Source of the DNA: Megamerina dolium
Lineage: Eukaryota > Arthropoda > Insecta > Diptera > Megamerinidae
Direction: 5' to 3'
Length of the DNA: 64,000 nt
NCBI GenBank assembly: GCA_963854835.1
Contig: OY978527.1
Span: forward strand, 22,134,057-22,198,056
Under the pieces are notes generated by a model, which did no database searches, was not told where the DNA came from, and saw only the letters and a list, made by a program, of their open reading frames with translations. Positions 11,400-24,488 of the stretch are shown piece by piece. The translations under genes and the position numbers were made by a program. The first letter of the stretch is position 1. Every line of letters begins with the position of its first letter.

Positions 11400-13760
11400 T
11401 TCAGTTTGCATGACATTTGTTTGTCAACATCATCTCTGTTTTTGGCTCCGTAGTGTCCACCATGTAGCAGTTTAATATCTCATTTGTGCATTTTTGTTAT
11501 GTAGTCTTCCATCTGTCTTTCAAAACTACCAGACAGATTCAATGGGTTGTAGTTGTGGTCAATTTCCGCAATAATGTGTATCAATGGGAAGGTTTCGCAT
11601 TTTTGGTGGAAATATATCTTCAACGATTCAATTTAATCATCGTGCAGTGTTTGCAAGTCTATCAGGCCTCTTCTTCCTTGTTCTTCATTCTTTCACAATA
11701 AGACTTTCGGTGGTGAAACTTGTATGCATTTTGAAAAGGTTGTTCTTATGGTTTGTTTATTGACTGTATATCAGTTTTCGTCCATTGTACGTGAGCACGC
11801 TGTACGCTGTATGTGAGCACCGGTATTACAAAAGTATTGATAACCTTGATTAGATATTACCCATTTTTATTTGATTACGCCAAGGTTCACTTTTATCTCT
11901 CTACTAAACATTGTGACTATGTCTATAAGTTCGATAAGTTTTTGTTTAGTCGACGCATAAATCTTTAAGTCATCCATGTATAATAAATGAGACATTACTG
12001 GCTGGTACTACCTTTCAGTGTATATCCATATTTGGTGTTGTTAATTAAATTACTCAAGGGGTTAAGTGACAAATAAAACAACATCGCAGAAAACCAGTCG
12101 CTCTGGAAAATGCCACGTTTGATGTTAGTGTTGTTCATTTCATGTTGGTCTGATCAATTTTTTACATGTATAGTTGTGTTCCAGTGGCTCATCACTTTTT
12201 TGGAAACTATTATTTTAGGATGAATTTTGTAGACATCCGGTGTGTGCATGAGCCAACTGTGAGGTACACTATCAACAGCCCTTTGATAGTCAATATAACA
12301 CGCAACTAAGTTTCTTTATTCTCTCGCTGTTTGTACCAATGTTTCTTGGTATATCGTCAATTGATCCTTACATCCCTTCTGCTCTTCATATAAAATATTG
12401 TTTTTTGTAATATGATTATATATTAATTTATTAATGCACGCAGTTACAAGCTTATTGTTGAGCTTTCGTGTGGTTTCGAGTGAGATGAATAAACATTTAT
12501 GTGATTTACTTAAGTTTTTCTTTATGATTACATAAATGACGCGTGCGGCTCCAAATACAATTAAAAATACATTACAGAAGAGAAATTATAAAAAATAAAA
12601 TAAATAAATATGTGGCACTTAAAGCCCCAAAGGACTCATTGGCCGAGCTTCTCTTCCATTACTGTTGTGCGTCTTAAATTTGGACAGTATTAGAAGGGAC
12701 CTACTTATTTTAGCCGGTTCCGAACGGCAGAACACTTGTGACATCACTTTTTCTGAGCTTTGTCACAGAGTTCTTTAAGAAGCTTTTTCATGGCAAGTTG
12801 TTACTGTCGGAAGAATTGCCAATTGCTTGCCGACAGGTGGGTACCATTCGAAAGAAAAATCTTTTCGATATTAAATTTGTTATGCATCAGCCGGGGATTG
12901 AACCCACGACCTACAGATCAGAAGGCGAACACACTAACCACTGAGCTACGGCACCCACATAAAAATAGCTTTAGTTAAATTCTTACTCTGTTTTCTTACT
13001 TAGCTCCAATATGAAAACTAACTCGCATCTATAAAATCTTTATATTATATACCCGAATGTGGCAAAACATGAACAGTGAAAACAACGGTAAAATAGAGTA
13101 GTTGAGAGAAAGAAAAAATAGAACACAGCATATCAAGTAATATAAAAAAGTATAACATGTGTCATCAGAAATTTGGCACAGGTCGCTCTCGATAATCAAC
13201 ACTTATAGATTATCGATAGGCAAAGAATTGGCCGACCATTTGCCAGCTGATTTTTAAAACTATTCCCTTTCGGTAGTAAATAAGTGACACCATTGGTAAT
13301 TATCCCGGGAAAATTCTCTGGATTTGAGATACACTTATTAATTTTTGGTGGGTAGCTGTAAAGCGCTTAAACCAAAAGTTTTGTGATTTACCTGGCCCCT
13401 GTGATTTCCAGCTGCGGGTTTTGCCAATAATAGTTTGTATTTCTTCAAGGGTTATTTAGTAATAAAGCATTAGCTCTCGCATTATGACTTGCTTCTTTGG
13501 GCCAAATTGACGACCAGTATTTTCTAGTTTCTTGCGCCATAGGTATTTCATCTTCATCGTTGCTTTTGTTTGCTGAGGTTTCACGATAAGAGGCCTTCTC
13601 ATTTGATCTTAACAGTCTATTGTTTTCTCGTCCCTGAGTAGAAAATCTATATTTTTTGGAGTTTGTACCGATAATTTTTGTTTGACTGTATCTCTAACTA
13701 AGATTATGTTTTCTCATGTAATATTTTAGGGCTTTCTAATGGCCAGGAAAAGACCAGCTT
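11400..13760 (-). pseudogene. R4/Dong-like reverse transcriptase, element 1
   Basis: The single ORF of R4-clade LINEs normally encodes an N-terminal nucleic-acid-binding part, an RT with a YMDDL-type box and a C-terminal restriction-like endonuclease. Here the fingers (KGCKDQL), palm (IDYQRAVDSVPHSW), catalytic box (YYMDDLKIYA) and thumb/linker blocks are visible in the right order but in different frames, with stops. The AVD replaces the usual AFD of the palm motif. The SINE insertion lies between the N-terminal block and the fingers. It is a non-functional relic. Confidence 0.7.
12600..12956 (-). mobile_element. tRNA-derived SINE, copy 2
   Basis: The head is at 12,956 on the minus strand, with a clear A box (TAGCTCAGTGGTTAG) and B box (GGGTTCAATCCCC). 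The body closely matches copy 3 and ends in GCCACATATTTATTTATTT. It is inserted in R4/Dong-like element 1. Confidence 0.88.
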
Positions 13761-13987
13761 CAGGCGTTGGTTCATGATACTTGCACCCTACTCCCTGGGA
13801 CGCTTTGATGTTGGTCAGCCAGCCAGGATGTTGGGTTTTGGTTTATGGGTGGTATTTTATTTCCCATATACCCTACACGTCGGCATCCATATGGAATATA
13901 TTCAACTAGTTGCCGACGTGCGAGGCATTCTCCTATGCGAAAGCAGGGGACGCGTCCGTTGAGAGACCCGAAACTCCACACGAATAG

Positions 13988-14003
13988 TTATTATTATTAT
14001 TAT
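13988..14003. repeat. (TTA)n tract joining two R4/Dong elements
   Basis: A short TTA (TAA on the minus strand) tract lies exactly between the 3' end of element 2 and the 5' end of element 1. Dong, an R4-clade LINE of Bombyx, is known to insert in TAA repeats, so this tract is most simply the shared target. Confidence 0.7.
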
Positions 14004-14381
14004 CTTTTATTAGTACAGCATTTTACTGGAATTCATGTGCCCGGGTTAAAGACCAAGGGGCAGGTTTTGTTGTTTTTGTTATTTATTTCAAGATAATGTT
14101 TCCCTCATTATCGTGGCAGCTTTTACCAATATTGCTTTTTGCATTTGTGTTATAATTTTTGCTTTTGTGTTTAGTTTTTTTTATCGAAGTTACAGTTTCT
14201 TTGGAGACTGTTCCCATTGCTCATATTACGATTGGAAGTATTTCGATTTTATCCAGATATTGTGTATTTTTCATATATTGAGCGAGACGTATATATTTGC
14301 TTCTCTTTGTGTTTATTATGCAAAGTAGATTATCTGACCAAATTTGGGGGTTTTGCAATTTATTATTATACCCGTCTGTGT

Positions 14382-14765
14382 GGTAAAGAAGCCGTAGCTC
14401 AGTGGTTAGTGTGTTCGCCTTCTGATCTGTAGGTCGTGGGTCAATCCCCGGCTGATGCATAACAAATTTTATATCGATAAGATTTTTCTTTCGAATGGTA
14501 CCCACCTGTCGGCAAGCAATTGGCAATTCTTCCGACAGTAACAACTTGCCATGAAAAAGCTTCTAAAAGAACTCTGTGACAAACTCAGAAAAAGTGATGC
14601 CACACGTGTTCTGCCGTTCGGAACCGGCTAAAATAAGTAGGACCCTTCTAATACTGTCCAAATTTAAGACGCACAACAGTAATGGAAGAGAAGCTCGGCC
14701 AATGAGCCCTTTGGGGCTTCAATTGCCACATATTTATTTTTATTATTTTTTTTTTGGTAAAGAAG
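14382..14765 (+). mobile_element. tRNA-derived SINE, copy 3, with 10-bp TSD
   Basis: The SINE proper is 14,392-14,755. The target duplication GGTAAAGAAG is present at 14,382-14,391 and 14,756-14,765. The head starts CCGTAGCTCAGTGG; the A box is good and the B box has lost one T (GGGTCAATCCCC). The tail is TTTATTTTTATTATTTTTTTTT. The clean target duplication shows L1-style target-primed integration. The insertion lies in the 3' part of R4/Dong element 2. Confidence 0.92.
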
Positions 14766-15068
14766 TGGTTGTTGGTGAGTTTACTAACACCGATCCATCC
14801 CAATATACTTTTTACTGTTCGTTTTCAATTATGAGTTTCAGTTAGTATTTGAAGTAGAAGGTGGTTCCTTCATCTGTATGCAGTTGTTTAATAATTTCGA
14901 TATGAATAATTTTACCTACTTGGTCGTGTCGGTCTTTATAATGATTTGCAACTAGTTTGCTGCATCCATGTTTTGCGCGATCAGAAACCATGCAGGTGTG
15001 CGATGGTTTCTGATGAGTCTACACATCTGCGGGATTTGTCGTTTGTTATGCTGGTGTCACGCAATGTA

Positions 15069-15915
15069 TACAGGGTGATTTTTTGTCAACACTGTTTTTG
15101 GAAGTTTGTTTGTCGAACATGTTCAGTTTGGTCTATAATTTAATCATGAATCAACTTACAAACGAACAACGCTTGCAGATTATTGAATTTTATTATCAAA
15201 ATTCATGCTCGGTTAAGAAAGTGCATCGGGCACTTTGTTGTGTTCAGCGACGAAGCTCATTTCTGGTTGAATGGATACGTGAACAATCAAAATTGCTGTA
15301 TTTGGTGTGAAGAGCAGCCAGAAGCATTGCAAGAACTGCCAATGCATCCCGAAATATGCACTGTTTGGTGTAGATTATGAGCCGGTGGCATCATTGGACC
15401 ATACTTTTCAAAGACGACGAAGGCAGGAACGTTGCTGTGAATGGCGAACGGTATCGTGCGATGACTACAAACTTTTTTTGCCCAAAATGGAAGAGCTAGA
15501 ATTGGCTGACATAAGGTTTCAACAAGACGGTGCCACATGCCCCACAGCACGTGAAACAATGGCCCAATTGAGAGGCGACTTCGGTGAACAGTTTATTTCA
15601 CATTTGCGACCGGTCGATTGGCCGCCTAGATCGTGCGATTGAACGCCTTTAGACAATTTTTTGTGGGGCTATATTAAGGCTAATGTTTATAGCGGCAAGC
15701 CCGCAACGGTTGACGCACTGGAAGCTAATATTGAAGAATTTATTCGTGAGATACCGGCCGATATGTTGCAGAGAATATGCCAAAATTGGACTCAGCATAT
15801 GAACCATTTGAGGCGCAGCCGCGGTCAACATTTACATAAAATCATCTTTAAACATTGTATTATATAGATCGTTTATGTATTTTTTTTAAATCAAATCTTA
15901 AAAAATCACCCTGTA
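15069..15915 (+). mobile_element. DD41D mariner-like transposon A, internally deleted
   Basis: Terminal inverted repeats CAGGGTGATTTTTT (15,071-15,084) and AAAAAATCACCCTG (15,900-15,913), flanked by TA. The interior is 843 bp, shorter than the ~1.25-1.3 kb of the related copies B and C. It is inserted in R4/Dong element 2, only 105 bp from transposon B. A truncated relative with a similar terminus lies at 61,220. Confidence 0.9.
15146..15867 (+). pseudogene. DD41D transposase A, lacking most of the N-terminal domain
   Basis: The frame opens with MNQLTNEQRLQIIEFYYQNS, the first helix-turn-helix, and then jumps at about 15,235 from HRALC directly into FSDEAHFWLNGYV with the first catalytic Asp. 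The rest of the DNA-binding half is deleted. The second Asp is in FQQDGATC (about 15,525) and the third in PLD after WPPRSCD. The spacing from the second Asp to the Asp of TPLD is 41 residues, as in rosa-type DD41D elements first described from Ceratitis; counting to the Asp of SCD would give 36. Frameshifts and a TGA at about 15,642 break the frame. Confidence 0.85.
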
Positions 15916-16018
15916 TTTCTGCTAATTTTTAGTACAAACGACTCCATCCTGCATTGCTACAACTAACCCTTCCGTTTCAATTACTGGTAGTTGCGGCGTC
16001 TATGAAGTTTTGTGATAG

Positions 16019-17327
16019 TAAAGGGTTATCCATTTCGTGGTTTCAAAAGTATAGGGCTAGAATTCGACATCTGTCAAACTGAGTTGTTAAAACAATTTCT
16101 TTCTTTTTCAGTACAAAGTCTGACATTTGCGAAAATGGATCGCTTAACTATCGCACAACGCATTAAAATTGTAAAAACCTACTACAAAAATGGTGATTCT
16201 GCCACAGCCACATATCGTGCTTTAAGAGGAGATTATGGTTTACATAATCGTCCAACTACGCAAGCAATTGGCAAAATTGTGAAGAAATATGAAGAGACTG
16301 GATCGGTTACAGATATTGTAAGGCCTGTGCATCATCGTTTCGCTCATACCACCGAAAATATCGCTGCTGTAAGTGAAAGTGTTGCCGAAGACCCGAATGT
16401 GTCGATTCCTCGTCGTTCTCAGGAATTAGGACTGTCTTACGGCACATTATGGCGTATTTTGCATTTGGATCTACACCTACATCCATATAAAATCCAGCTC
16501 ACACAACAACTGAAGCCAGCTGACCATTCACAACGTCGTAGATACGTCGAATGAGTGCTTGAACAACAGGCGGTGGACGGCGATTTTTCGAACAAAATTT
16601 TCTTCAGCGACGAAGCACATTTCTCACTCGGTGGGTATGTTCACAAACAAAATTGTCGTATTTGGGGTTCTGAGAATCCTCAAGTAATTGAAGAGAGGCC
16701 ACTACATCCACAAAAAGTCACTGCTTGGTGCGCTCTTTGGTCCGGAGGTGTGATTGGACCTTACTTCTTCGAAAACGACGATGGAACGACTGTCACCGTC
16801 AATTCGGAGCGTTATGGTCATATGATAACCGACTTTTTATTAGCCTGCTATTGAAGAATACGACTTAGAGAATATGTGGTTTCAACAAGACGGTGCCACA
16901 TGCCACACAACTCGAGCGAATATGGCTTTATTGCAAGAGAAATTTTCTGGCCGCGTAATTTCTCGTCGTGGCGATATCAAGTGGCCACCAAGATCATGCG
17001 ATTTGACACCGCTTGACTTTTTTTGTGGGGCTACGCGAAAGACCGTGTTTATGCAGATAAACCTTTAACTCTTGAGCACCTAAAAACCAACATTCGTGAC
17101 GTTATGGCTGAGGTACCGCCCAATATGTGTCAAAAAGTGGTCGAATATAACCTCAAAAGAATCGATGCTTGCAACAATTCGCATGGTGGTCATTTAAATG
17201 ATGTAGTATTTCACACATAATGTCAACGTTCAAACTTTATAATAAAAAAGAAATATCATGATAAAAAATATTTTATATGTGTTTTATTTACATTTACTTT
17301 TGAAACCGCAAAATGGATAACCCTTTA
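16019..17327 (+). mobile_element. DD41D mariner-like transposon B, near full length
   Basis: Inverted repeats of about 31 bp (16,021-16,051 and 17,295-17,325) start AAGGGTTATCCATTT. A TA duplication flanks both sides (16,019-16,020 and 17,326-17,327). Length is 1,305 bp. The terminal sequence differs from transposons A and C, so the three belong to different families of one lineage. Confidence 0.92.
16135..17220 (+). pseudogene. DD41D transposase B, one nonsense and two frameshifts
   Basis: The ATG at 16,135 starts MDRLTIAQRIKIVKTYYKN, a helix-turn-helix. A second DNA-binding half follows (ENIAAVSESV, SIPRRSQELGLSYGTLWRIL). Catalytic motifs are FSDEAHF, GPYFFENDDG, WFQQDGATCHTT and WPPRSCDLTPLDFF, giving a 41-residue spacing to the last Asp. 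Breaks are a TGA at 16,552-16,554, a one-base shift near 16,846 and another near 17,018. All three catalytic acidic residues remain. The protein would excise and insert the element at TA sites; this copy cannot encode it whole. Confidence 0.9.
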
Positions 17328-18904
17328 TATTTGGGTATATTCCGTGCATTGATTTTGACTTCTACTCATCAATAAGAGTTTGTACTGACATCGGAGTACT
17401 GTCACTTGGGTTTTTGAGATTGAGAAGTGTTAGTTTATTATCAACGTATGTGACACTTCTAGAGTGCTGACGTCACTGCTTTTTCATGGAATTATCATCT
17501 TAAATTTAGTGTTTGACGTTCATGTGTCAGTGTTAGTGTTAATTAGTGGTAGTGTTGTTCTAATCTTTCTATCTAGGCTATTGTTAAATTCGCTTTTGTT
17601 AAATTCGAGCCGTATAATTTGCTTTTGCAAATTTTGCGGAGGCCTTGGGTGAATTGTATTGTTATAGCTTTCTTCTGCATTGCATTATCTATTGTGATGT
17701 GTTGTATTATGCCAAGATATTTATATGTTGACCTTTTTCCAGTGGCAATATTTCCTCGTTATCGGTTGTGATAAAATTTTCGGAGCTGTTCTATTTTCCT
17801 TTTACGATGTTTTGCGTTTTACATTTATCGATACCAAATCGCATATTAATGTCTGCTGAGAATGTTTCAACTATCTGCAGAAGGTTGTTCAGGTGGGATC
17901 TAGTATTGGAATAGATTTTTAGGTCATCCATGTAGAAACAGTGGGTGACTTTATGATTATTTGGTGTTTTGAGATTGTAGTCATAATGATTTTCTTGCAG
18001 GATTACAGATAGTGGATTTAACGCAATACAAAATAACAGGTGAATAGTGAGTGGCCCTGATAAATTCCACGCGATATCTTAATACCGTGTAATTTTTTAT
18101 TTGTACCGTTAATCCTGATGTGTAATGTGGTTTTCCATGTTTCCTTTAACAATTTAAGACAGTTGGTAAATTTGTCAATGCCTTCTGATAATCAATGAAC
18201 GCGGTTTATATGTTCCTCTGGTTTTTTATAGCTTGTTTAGTGACAACACTATGGATTATTAATTGATCCTTACATCCCTTCTTACCTTGTCTGCAACCTT
18301 TTTGTTCCTCTGCTAGTATATTGTTTTCTGTGCAGTGTGAGTTTATAACGATGGTAATCCAAACGGTAAATATTTTATACCCCATGTTAAGGCATGTTAT
18401 TGGCCTGTACTGTGAAGCAGATATTGGTGCTTTATCTTTACGTTTCAGATATATTATTCGTGCACACATGTTATCGGGTATGGTATTAGGGTTGTCGAGT
18501 AAACTATTGAACGCTTTGGATATCGGACTGTGTGGGGTGGTGAGGTATTTATAGTAAAGTTGTGTATTGCTTGTATTGTAAGGGGATCGCTTTCCGCAGA
18601 TGGAGTTGAGGTGTTATTTTCCCCTCTTGTTCCATTTCTGTTTGCTTGTAAGTTGTGATTATTATTTGTACCCGAGGTTATTGTAATTTGATTCATGATG
18701 AAGATTCTTTTGGGCTTTGTTATCGTCTACCTGGGACGCTTAGGTGTTAATCGGCCATCCTGGGTGTTAGTTTTTGGTCCGCGGGTGGTATTTTATTTCT
18801 CACATACCCTACACGTCGACATCTGTCAAGATTATATCCAGTCAGATGCCGGCGTGCGGGGCATTCCCCTATTCGCAACCCGATGGGGGCGTCCCCACCA
18901 TGGG

Positions 18905-18920
18905 TTATTATTATTATTAT
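18905..18920. repeat. (TTA)n tract joining R4/Dong elements 2 and 3
   Basis: TTA repeats separate the 5' end of element 2 from the 3' tail of element 3, the same arrangement as at 13,988-14,003. Confidence 0.7.
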
Positions 18921-19290
18921 CATTATTTACATATTAAAATATATCACAGCTTAGGGGTGGTTCTTTTAAACTGATGCGTGTCATAGACATAAGCGTTCAG
19001 TTAACTAGTGACTATTCCATAAATTTCCACATTATCCTGCATGTTGATAGAATGGCTTGCTGTTGTGTTTCAACTATGGCATGTTGTGTCAGATCCAGTA
19101 TTTTAGCAGCTTTGATTAGACTGTGCTGGTCGTGTCCAGTGGCTGATATTATCATTGATATTATTTGCGTTTTCTGTATATTCCATATGGTTCTTATTTC
19201 CCGTGCTATTGTGTAGGATCTAACGTATGGTGATGTTGATGTTGTATACGGTGCGGGTGCAGGTATTAAATTTCGGCCTGGCTCGTCGGC
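18921..19290 (-). pseudogene. R4/Dong-like LINE, element 3, 3' end only
   Basis: On the minus strand from about 19,250 the frame reads YTIAREIRTIWNIQ followed by IISMIISATG and then HAIVETQQAILSTCRI. It matches the C-terminal tail seen in element 2 (EILPIVI) and the usual R4-type pattern of an aliphatic PxVIxATG block followed by QxxxLxxxCxIxRK. It is truncated on its 5' side near 19,290. It sits directly upstream of the TAA tract and element 2, so three elements lie head to tail. Confidence 0.62.
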
Positions 19291-19299
19291 AATCGAGGT

Positions 19300-21235
<1,936 letters not shown>

Positions 21236-22088
21236 ACAATAAAATGTTTAATGTTGGGTAATATCTACAAACAGTTGGGTTTGAGAATAAATACCTATAT
21301 AAACCTGCCACAAGCGCTACTACAATTGCTTCGTATTTGGTATATTTTGTGTTTTCGGTATCTTGGATATTTTGGGCGTTTACTACAACGAAATAAATTA
21401 TATATGCGACGTTTTGTGCTCTGTCTATTAAAAGGATGTCTGATCTATTGTGTTCTATGCTGTGCTCTGTATTTTTTCTATTATTGATTTATTTTTCTCG
21501 TAGAATGATGGTATTTCTCTGCAAAGTATTTGTGTATTATTTTACCAAAGTTACCATGTCTTGTTTTGTATTCTGAAGCAGCTAAATTCTTGCATCCGGT
21601 TAGTATGTGAGTTATTGTCTCATTTGGCGTTTTACACTTCCGGCATCTATCATCTATATTTGGCTCTTGGAGTATGTGTTTTCTGTAGTTTTTGGTGAGG
21701 GTTACACCATCATGCATTGCCATCATATAGCCTTCTGTTTCGGCAAATAGCCTCCCTGCTCTGAGCCATGCGTGCGGCGCAATTTCATCGACATTCGACA
21801 TATCAACCTAAGATGGATATTTTCCATGGAGAGCTTTTAATTTCCAGTTTTCTATTAATTGTTAGTTGGATAGTACGGGTATCTTGTTTATGGTAAAAGT
21901 ATTCTCGGATATGCTGTATTTGTTTATTATGGAGTTTGGTAATAGGTGATGCCTCTTTCTGACCGCGGTATTGTCATACGTATAGATGATGCTTTTGGAT
22001 GATGAAATTGATATTTAGTTATCGTTGTTCGGATTTTAATTTCCAGGTTTGTAAGATCAGTATTTGACCAGTGTAAGACTTGGAAAGT

Positions 22089-23583
22089 GTATGTCAGTAT
22101 ATATATATTTTCCCTTGGCTCCTAAGTGGAGCATAGGGCCTCAATAAAGAAATTATAACTTCTTTTATCTAGAGCTAGGAATTTAATTGCGCTCCATGAA
22201 TGGCCTGCTTTTTTCGCTTCTGCTTCAACTTGCCGTCTCCAAGTATTGGCTGGTCTCCCACGCCTGCGGCTGCCTTGGGGGTTCCAATCCAGCGCTGTTC
22301 TCGTTATGTCACCGTGGGGTTTCCGCAATGTGTGGCCGATCCATTTCCACTTACGACATTGGATTTCGATGTGGATTGGTGTTTGTTTGGTCATATTCCA
22401 GAGTTCAGTGTTGCTTATGACCTGGGGCCAAAATACACGTATAATTCTACGTAGACAGCGATTAAGAAAAGATTGCAGCGACTGTAGTACACCCGCCGAG
22501 ATATTCCATGTTTCGCACCCATACAGAACTACAGACTTCACATTGGCGTTAAATATCTTAAGTTTCGTATGCCTGGATATGTAAGACGCTCTCCATACCT
22601 TGTCTAGCATGCCAAATGCAGCACTACCCTTCGATATACTGTTGCGTATGTCAACTGATGACCCGCCAGTTTTGGAAATAATACTCCCAAGATAACAGAA
22701 TTCGTCTACATCTTCCAAAGGTACGCCAACAATCTGAAGAGCTTGTGTTTCGGTGGTATTGATTCGCATAACTTTGGTCTTCGCGATATTGATTTTAAGT
22801 CCTGTTTGTGCTACAGCGTCACTTACCGCTTGCAATTTTGCTAATATGTGCGAAAATTTATGCGCCAGCAGACAAATATCGTCAGCATAGTCTAGATCTT
22901 CCAGGTTGCCGCCCATACTCCAGGAGATGCCTCCGTTAACTGCACAAGCTTGCCGCATAACTAAGTCCAATACTAGGTTGAACAACATTGGAGATAGTAC
23001 GCAGCCCTGCCTCACTCCGGCTTGCACCTTGATTCCATTGCTTGAAGCATTTTCGTGTTTAAGAGTATCGAAAGCTTTCTCGAAGTCGATAAAACACATG
23101 TAGAGGGGTGTCCGCCACTCTACTGACTGTTCCACGATTACTCTCAGGGTGTTTACATGATGTACGCACGAGCACCGTGGGCGAAAGCCGGCTTGCTCTT
23201 TGCGTAATCCCTGCAACAGTGAATTGGATAGCCTTCTGTGAATTATGTGTGCTACGACTTTGCTTATCATGCTTAACAGCGTGATACCTCTCCAATTTTT
23301 ACACTCGGATAAATTACCTTTCTTCGGGAGAAGAATGATGGTACCTTCTTTCAACTCGGATGGTATTTTTTCTGAGCTTCAAATGTTTTTTAATAGGGGC
23401 ATCAGGATACGAGCACTAAGCTTGGGGTCAGCTTTTAGTAACTCCGCATTGATGTTGTCAGGCCCAGGAGCTTTGTTATTTTTTAGTGTCTTGATCGCGC
23501 TTATTATCTCAAACTCATCCGGGCATGTGGTGGGGATATCGCGTCTAACTATGTGACGTTGGCAGCTACAGTATGTCAGTATA
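22089..23583 (-). mobile_element. RTE-like LINE (family RTE-b), copy 1, 13-bp TSD
   Basis: A 13-bp duplication GTATGTCAGTATA at 22,089-22,101 and 23,571-23,583 brackets a 5'-truncated insert of 1,469 bp. On the minus strand it ends with a short 3' UTR (GAGGCCCTATGCTCCACTTAGGAG type) and a TATA-rich tail. The same 3' UTR occurs in copy 2 at 31,640. Both flanks are R4/Dong coding sequence. Confidence 0.92.
22122..23560 (-). pseudogene. RTE-b reverse transcriptase, mostly open
   Basis: An open frame of 410 codons (23,354-22,122) covers LLPKKGNLSECKNWRGITLL, the FRPRCSCVHHVNTLR block, FIDFEKAFDTL, VRQGCVLSPMLFNLVLD, DYADDICLLA, the thumb, and a C-terminal RRRGRPANTWRR tail. The piece upstream, with NNKAPGPDNINAELLK (23,490-23,440), is split off by a stop near 23,380. 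A deletion removes ~35 residues after FDTL, between motifs A and B. The endonuclease is absent through 5' truncation. YADD is intact. The tail is typical of RTE-type proteins. Confidence 0.9.
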
Positions 23584-24488
23584 GGTATCGCAAAACTTGA
23601 CTGTCTTTGATACGTTTTTCTCATAGATATTTGTTTTGGCTACTTCATGAAGTCGGTTGCTAAATATATTTGTTAAATAGTTTTTTAATATTGTGTGGTT
23701 TATTCCTTTAGATTGCATGATTCCTAAATATTTGTATGTTTCTTGTGGTTGTAATGCTATTATAGTTTCGTTGGCGTTGAAATTCGTTGAGTTTGCGTAT
23801 AACTTTAGGTCATCGACGTAGAATAGGTGTGAAATTGATTGTTCTATGTTATCTGTTTTTAGTTTGTACGATATGTTGCTTTTATTAAGGAGTGTAAATA
23901 TGGTTTTTCATTACTGTTGAATTTATTATTATCTATTTTTCTGTCGTTGCTTTTTTGTATTTACGTAGTCTATTGGTCTATTGTTGTGTTTTGTGTGTCG
24001 TATTTTGAATGTGTTTCGTATATTGTTTATTTTGTTTTTTAATCTTTTAGATGTTTGGCCTCGCTGAAATTCTGATATTTGCGATAGGTGTTTTCGATAG
24101 TTATCTATTTTACTTTAAATACGTATTTGCTATTTTTCTCTTGGTTTGGTTCTTGGTCGGCTGTTACTACTTTTGTGTCCTATAAGTTTTCCACCATTGC
24201 ATTTCGTTCGATGCCGTCGTACATTGTTTTTATAGATTCGAATTCTTTATGCAGATTCTGATTTTTAGTATTTGAGGGTATTAATGTGTGTTGTATTGTT
24301 AAAGTATTCTGTGTGATGTGATTCGGTTGACCTATGGTGTGGCTGTCTATTCTATTAGTGTTATTGTTGATATCAAGTAGTGCATTCGTATGATTTGTAG
24401 TTATATTGGATATTTCTGTGCTGTTTAAGGATAATAATTGAATGAATTGTTGATTTTGTTCTAAAGCGTGATCCATTTCGAGGTTCCC

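Larger units (their letters stand above)
11273..13987 (-). mobile_element. R4/Dong-like LINE, element 1
   Basis: Minus-strand element whose 5' end abuts a (TTA)n tract at 13,988-14,003 and whose remaining 3' end lies at an ATT-rich tract (11,273-11,297). Its ~200-bp 5' leader (13,987-13,770) matches the leaders at 18,904-18,700 and 55,450-55,250. Coding order on the minus strand: an EKASYRETSANK..YWSSIWPKEA block (13,630-13,460), SQNFWFKRFT (about 13,360), EEQKGCKDQLTIY (12,390), YIDYQRAVDSVPHSWL (12,300), YYMDDLKIYA (about 11,980), and a GLIDLQTLHD...LLHGGHYG tail (11,680-11,420). The restriction-like endonuclease end is missing, so the 3' part was deleted. A SINE (12,600-12,956) interrupts it. 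Confidence 0.72.
14220..18696 (-). pseudogene. R4/Dong-like ORF, element 2
   Basis: The ORF start is supported by an ATG at 18,696 just after the conserved leader. The first ~80 codons are polar and Asn/Thr-rich. The RT follows, with QYRPITCLNMGYKIFT and EEQKGCRQGKKGCKDQLII at 18,400-18,250 and FYMDDLKIYSN near 17,940. The C-terminal part has a CVDSSETIAHLHG block, RHDQVGKIIH and YWDGS, the pattern of the zinc-binding and restriction-like endonuclease region of R4-type LINEs. A KYIRLAQYMK...EILPIVI tail ends it. Stops, frameshifts and three insertions make it inactive. Confidence 0.7.
14004..18904 (-). mobile_element. R4/Dong-like LINE, element 2 (complete ends, interrupted)
   Basis: Minus-strand element with both ends at (TAA)n tracts: 5' at 18,905-18,920 and 3' at 13,988-14,003. 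It is interrupted by a SINE (14,392-14,755) and two DD41D transposons (15,071-15,913 and 16,021-17,325). Without these insertions its length is roughly 2.4 kb. Blocks in order: 5' leader to 18,700; ATG at 18,696; RT fingers at 18,430-18,210; YMDDL box near 17,940; ETEGLVVAMQDGV block at 16,000-15,930; Cys/His endonuclease region at 15,060-14,780; and a C-terminal ILPIVI tail at 14,380-14,220. Confidence 0.75.
21245..24480 (-). pseudogene. R4/Dong-like RT and restriction-like endonuclease, element 4
   Basis: The longest surviving piece (21,801-21,481) carries ETEGYMMAMHDGVTLTKNY, the Cys-x2-Cys...His...Cys motif and YKTRHGNFGKIIH, all typical of the R4 C-terminal region. The endonuclease core has SDILLID, but the second catalytic position reads AYIIYF where related elements have an Asp. 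The RT box is YVDD. Stops occur throughout, including one after KINQ at 21,481. R4-clade enzymes nick a specific target and reverse transcribe from it; this copy is inactive. Confidence 0.7.

Noticed and set aside
14388..14470. Possible functional tRNA gene
   Set aside because: The A and B boxes are present, but the anticodon and acceptor stems do not pair properly, and the sequence continues into the repeated SINE body.
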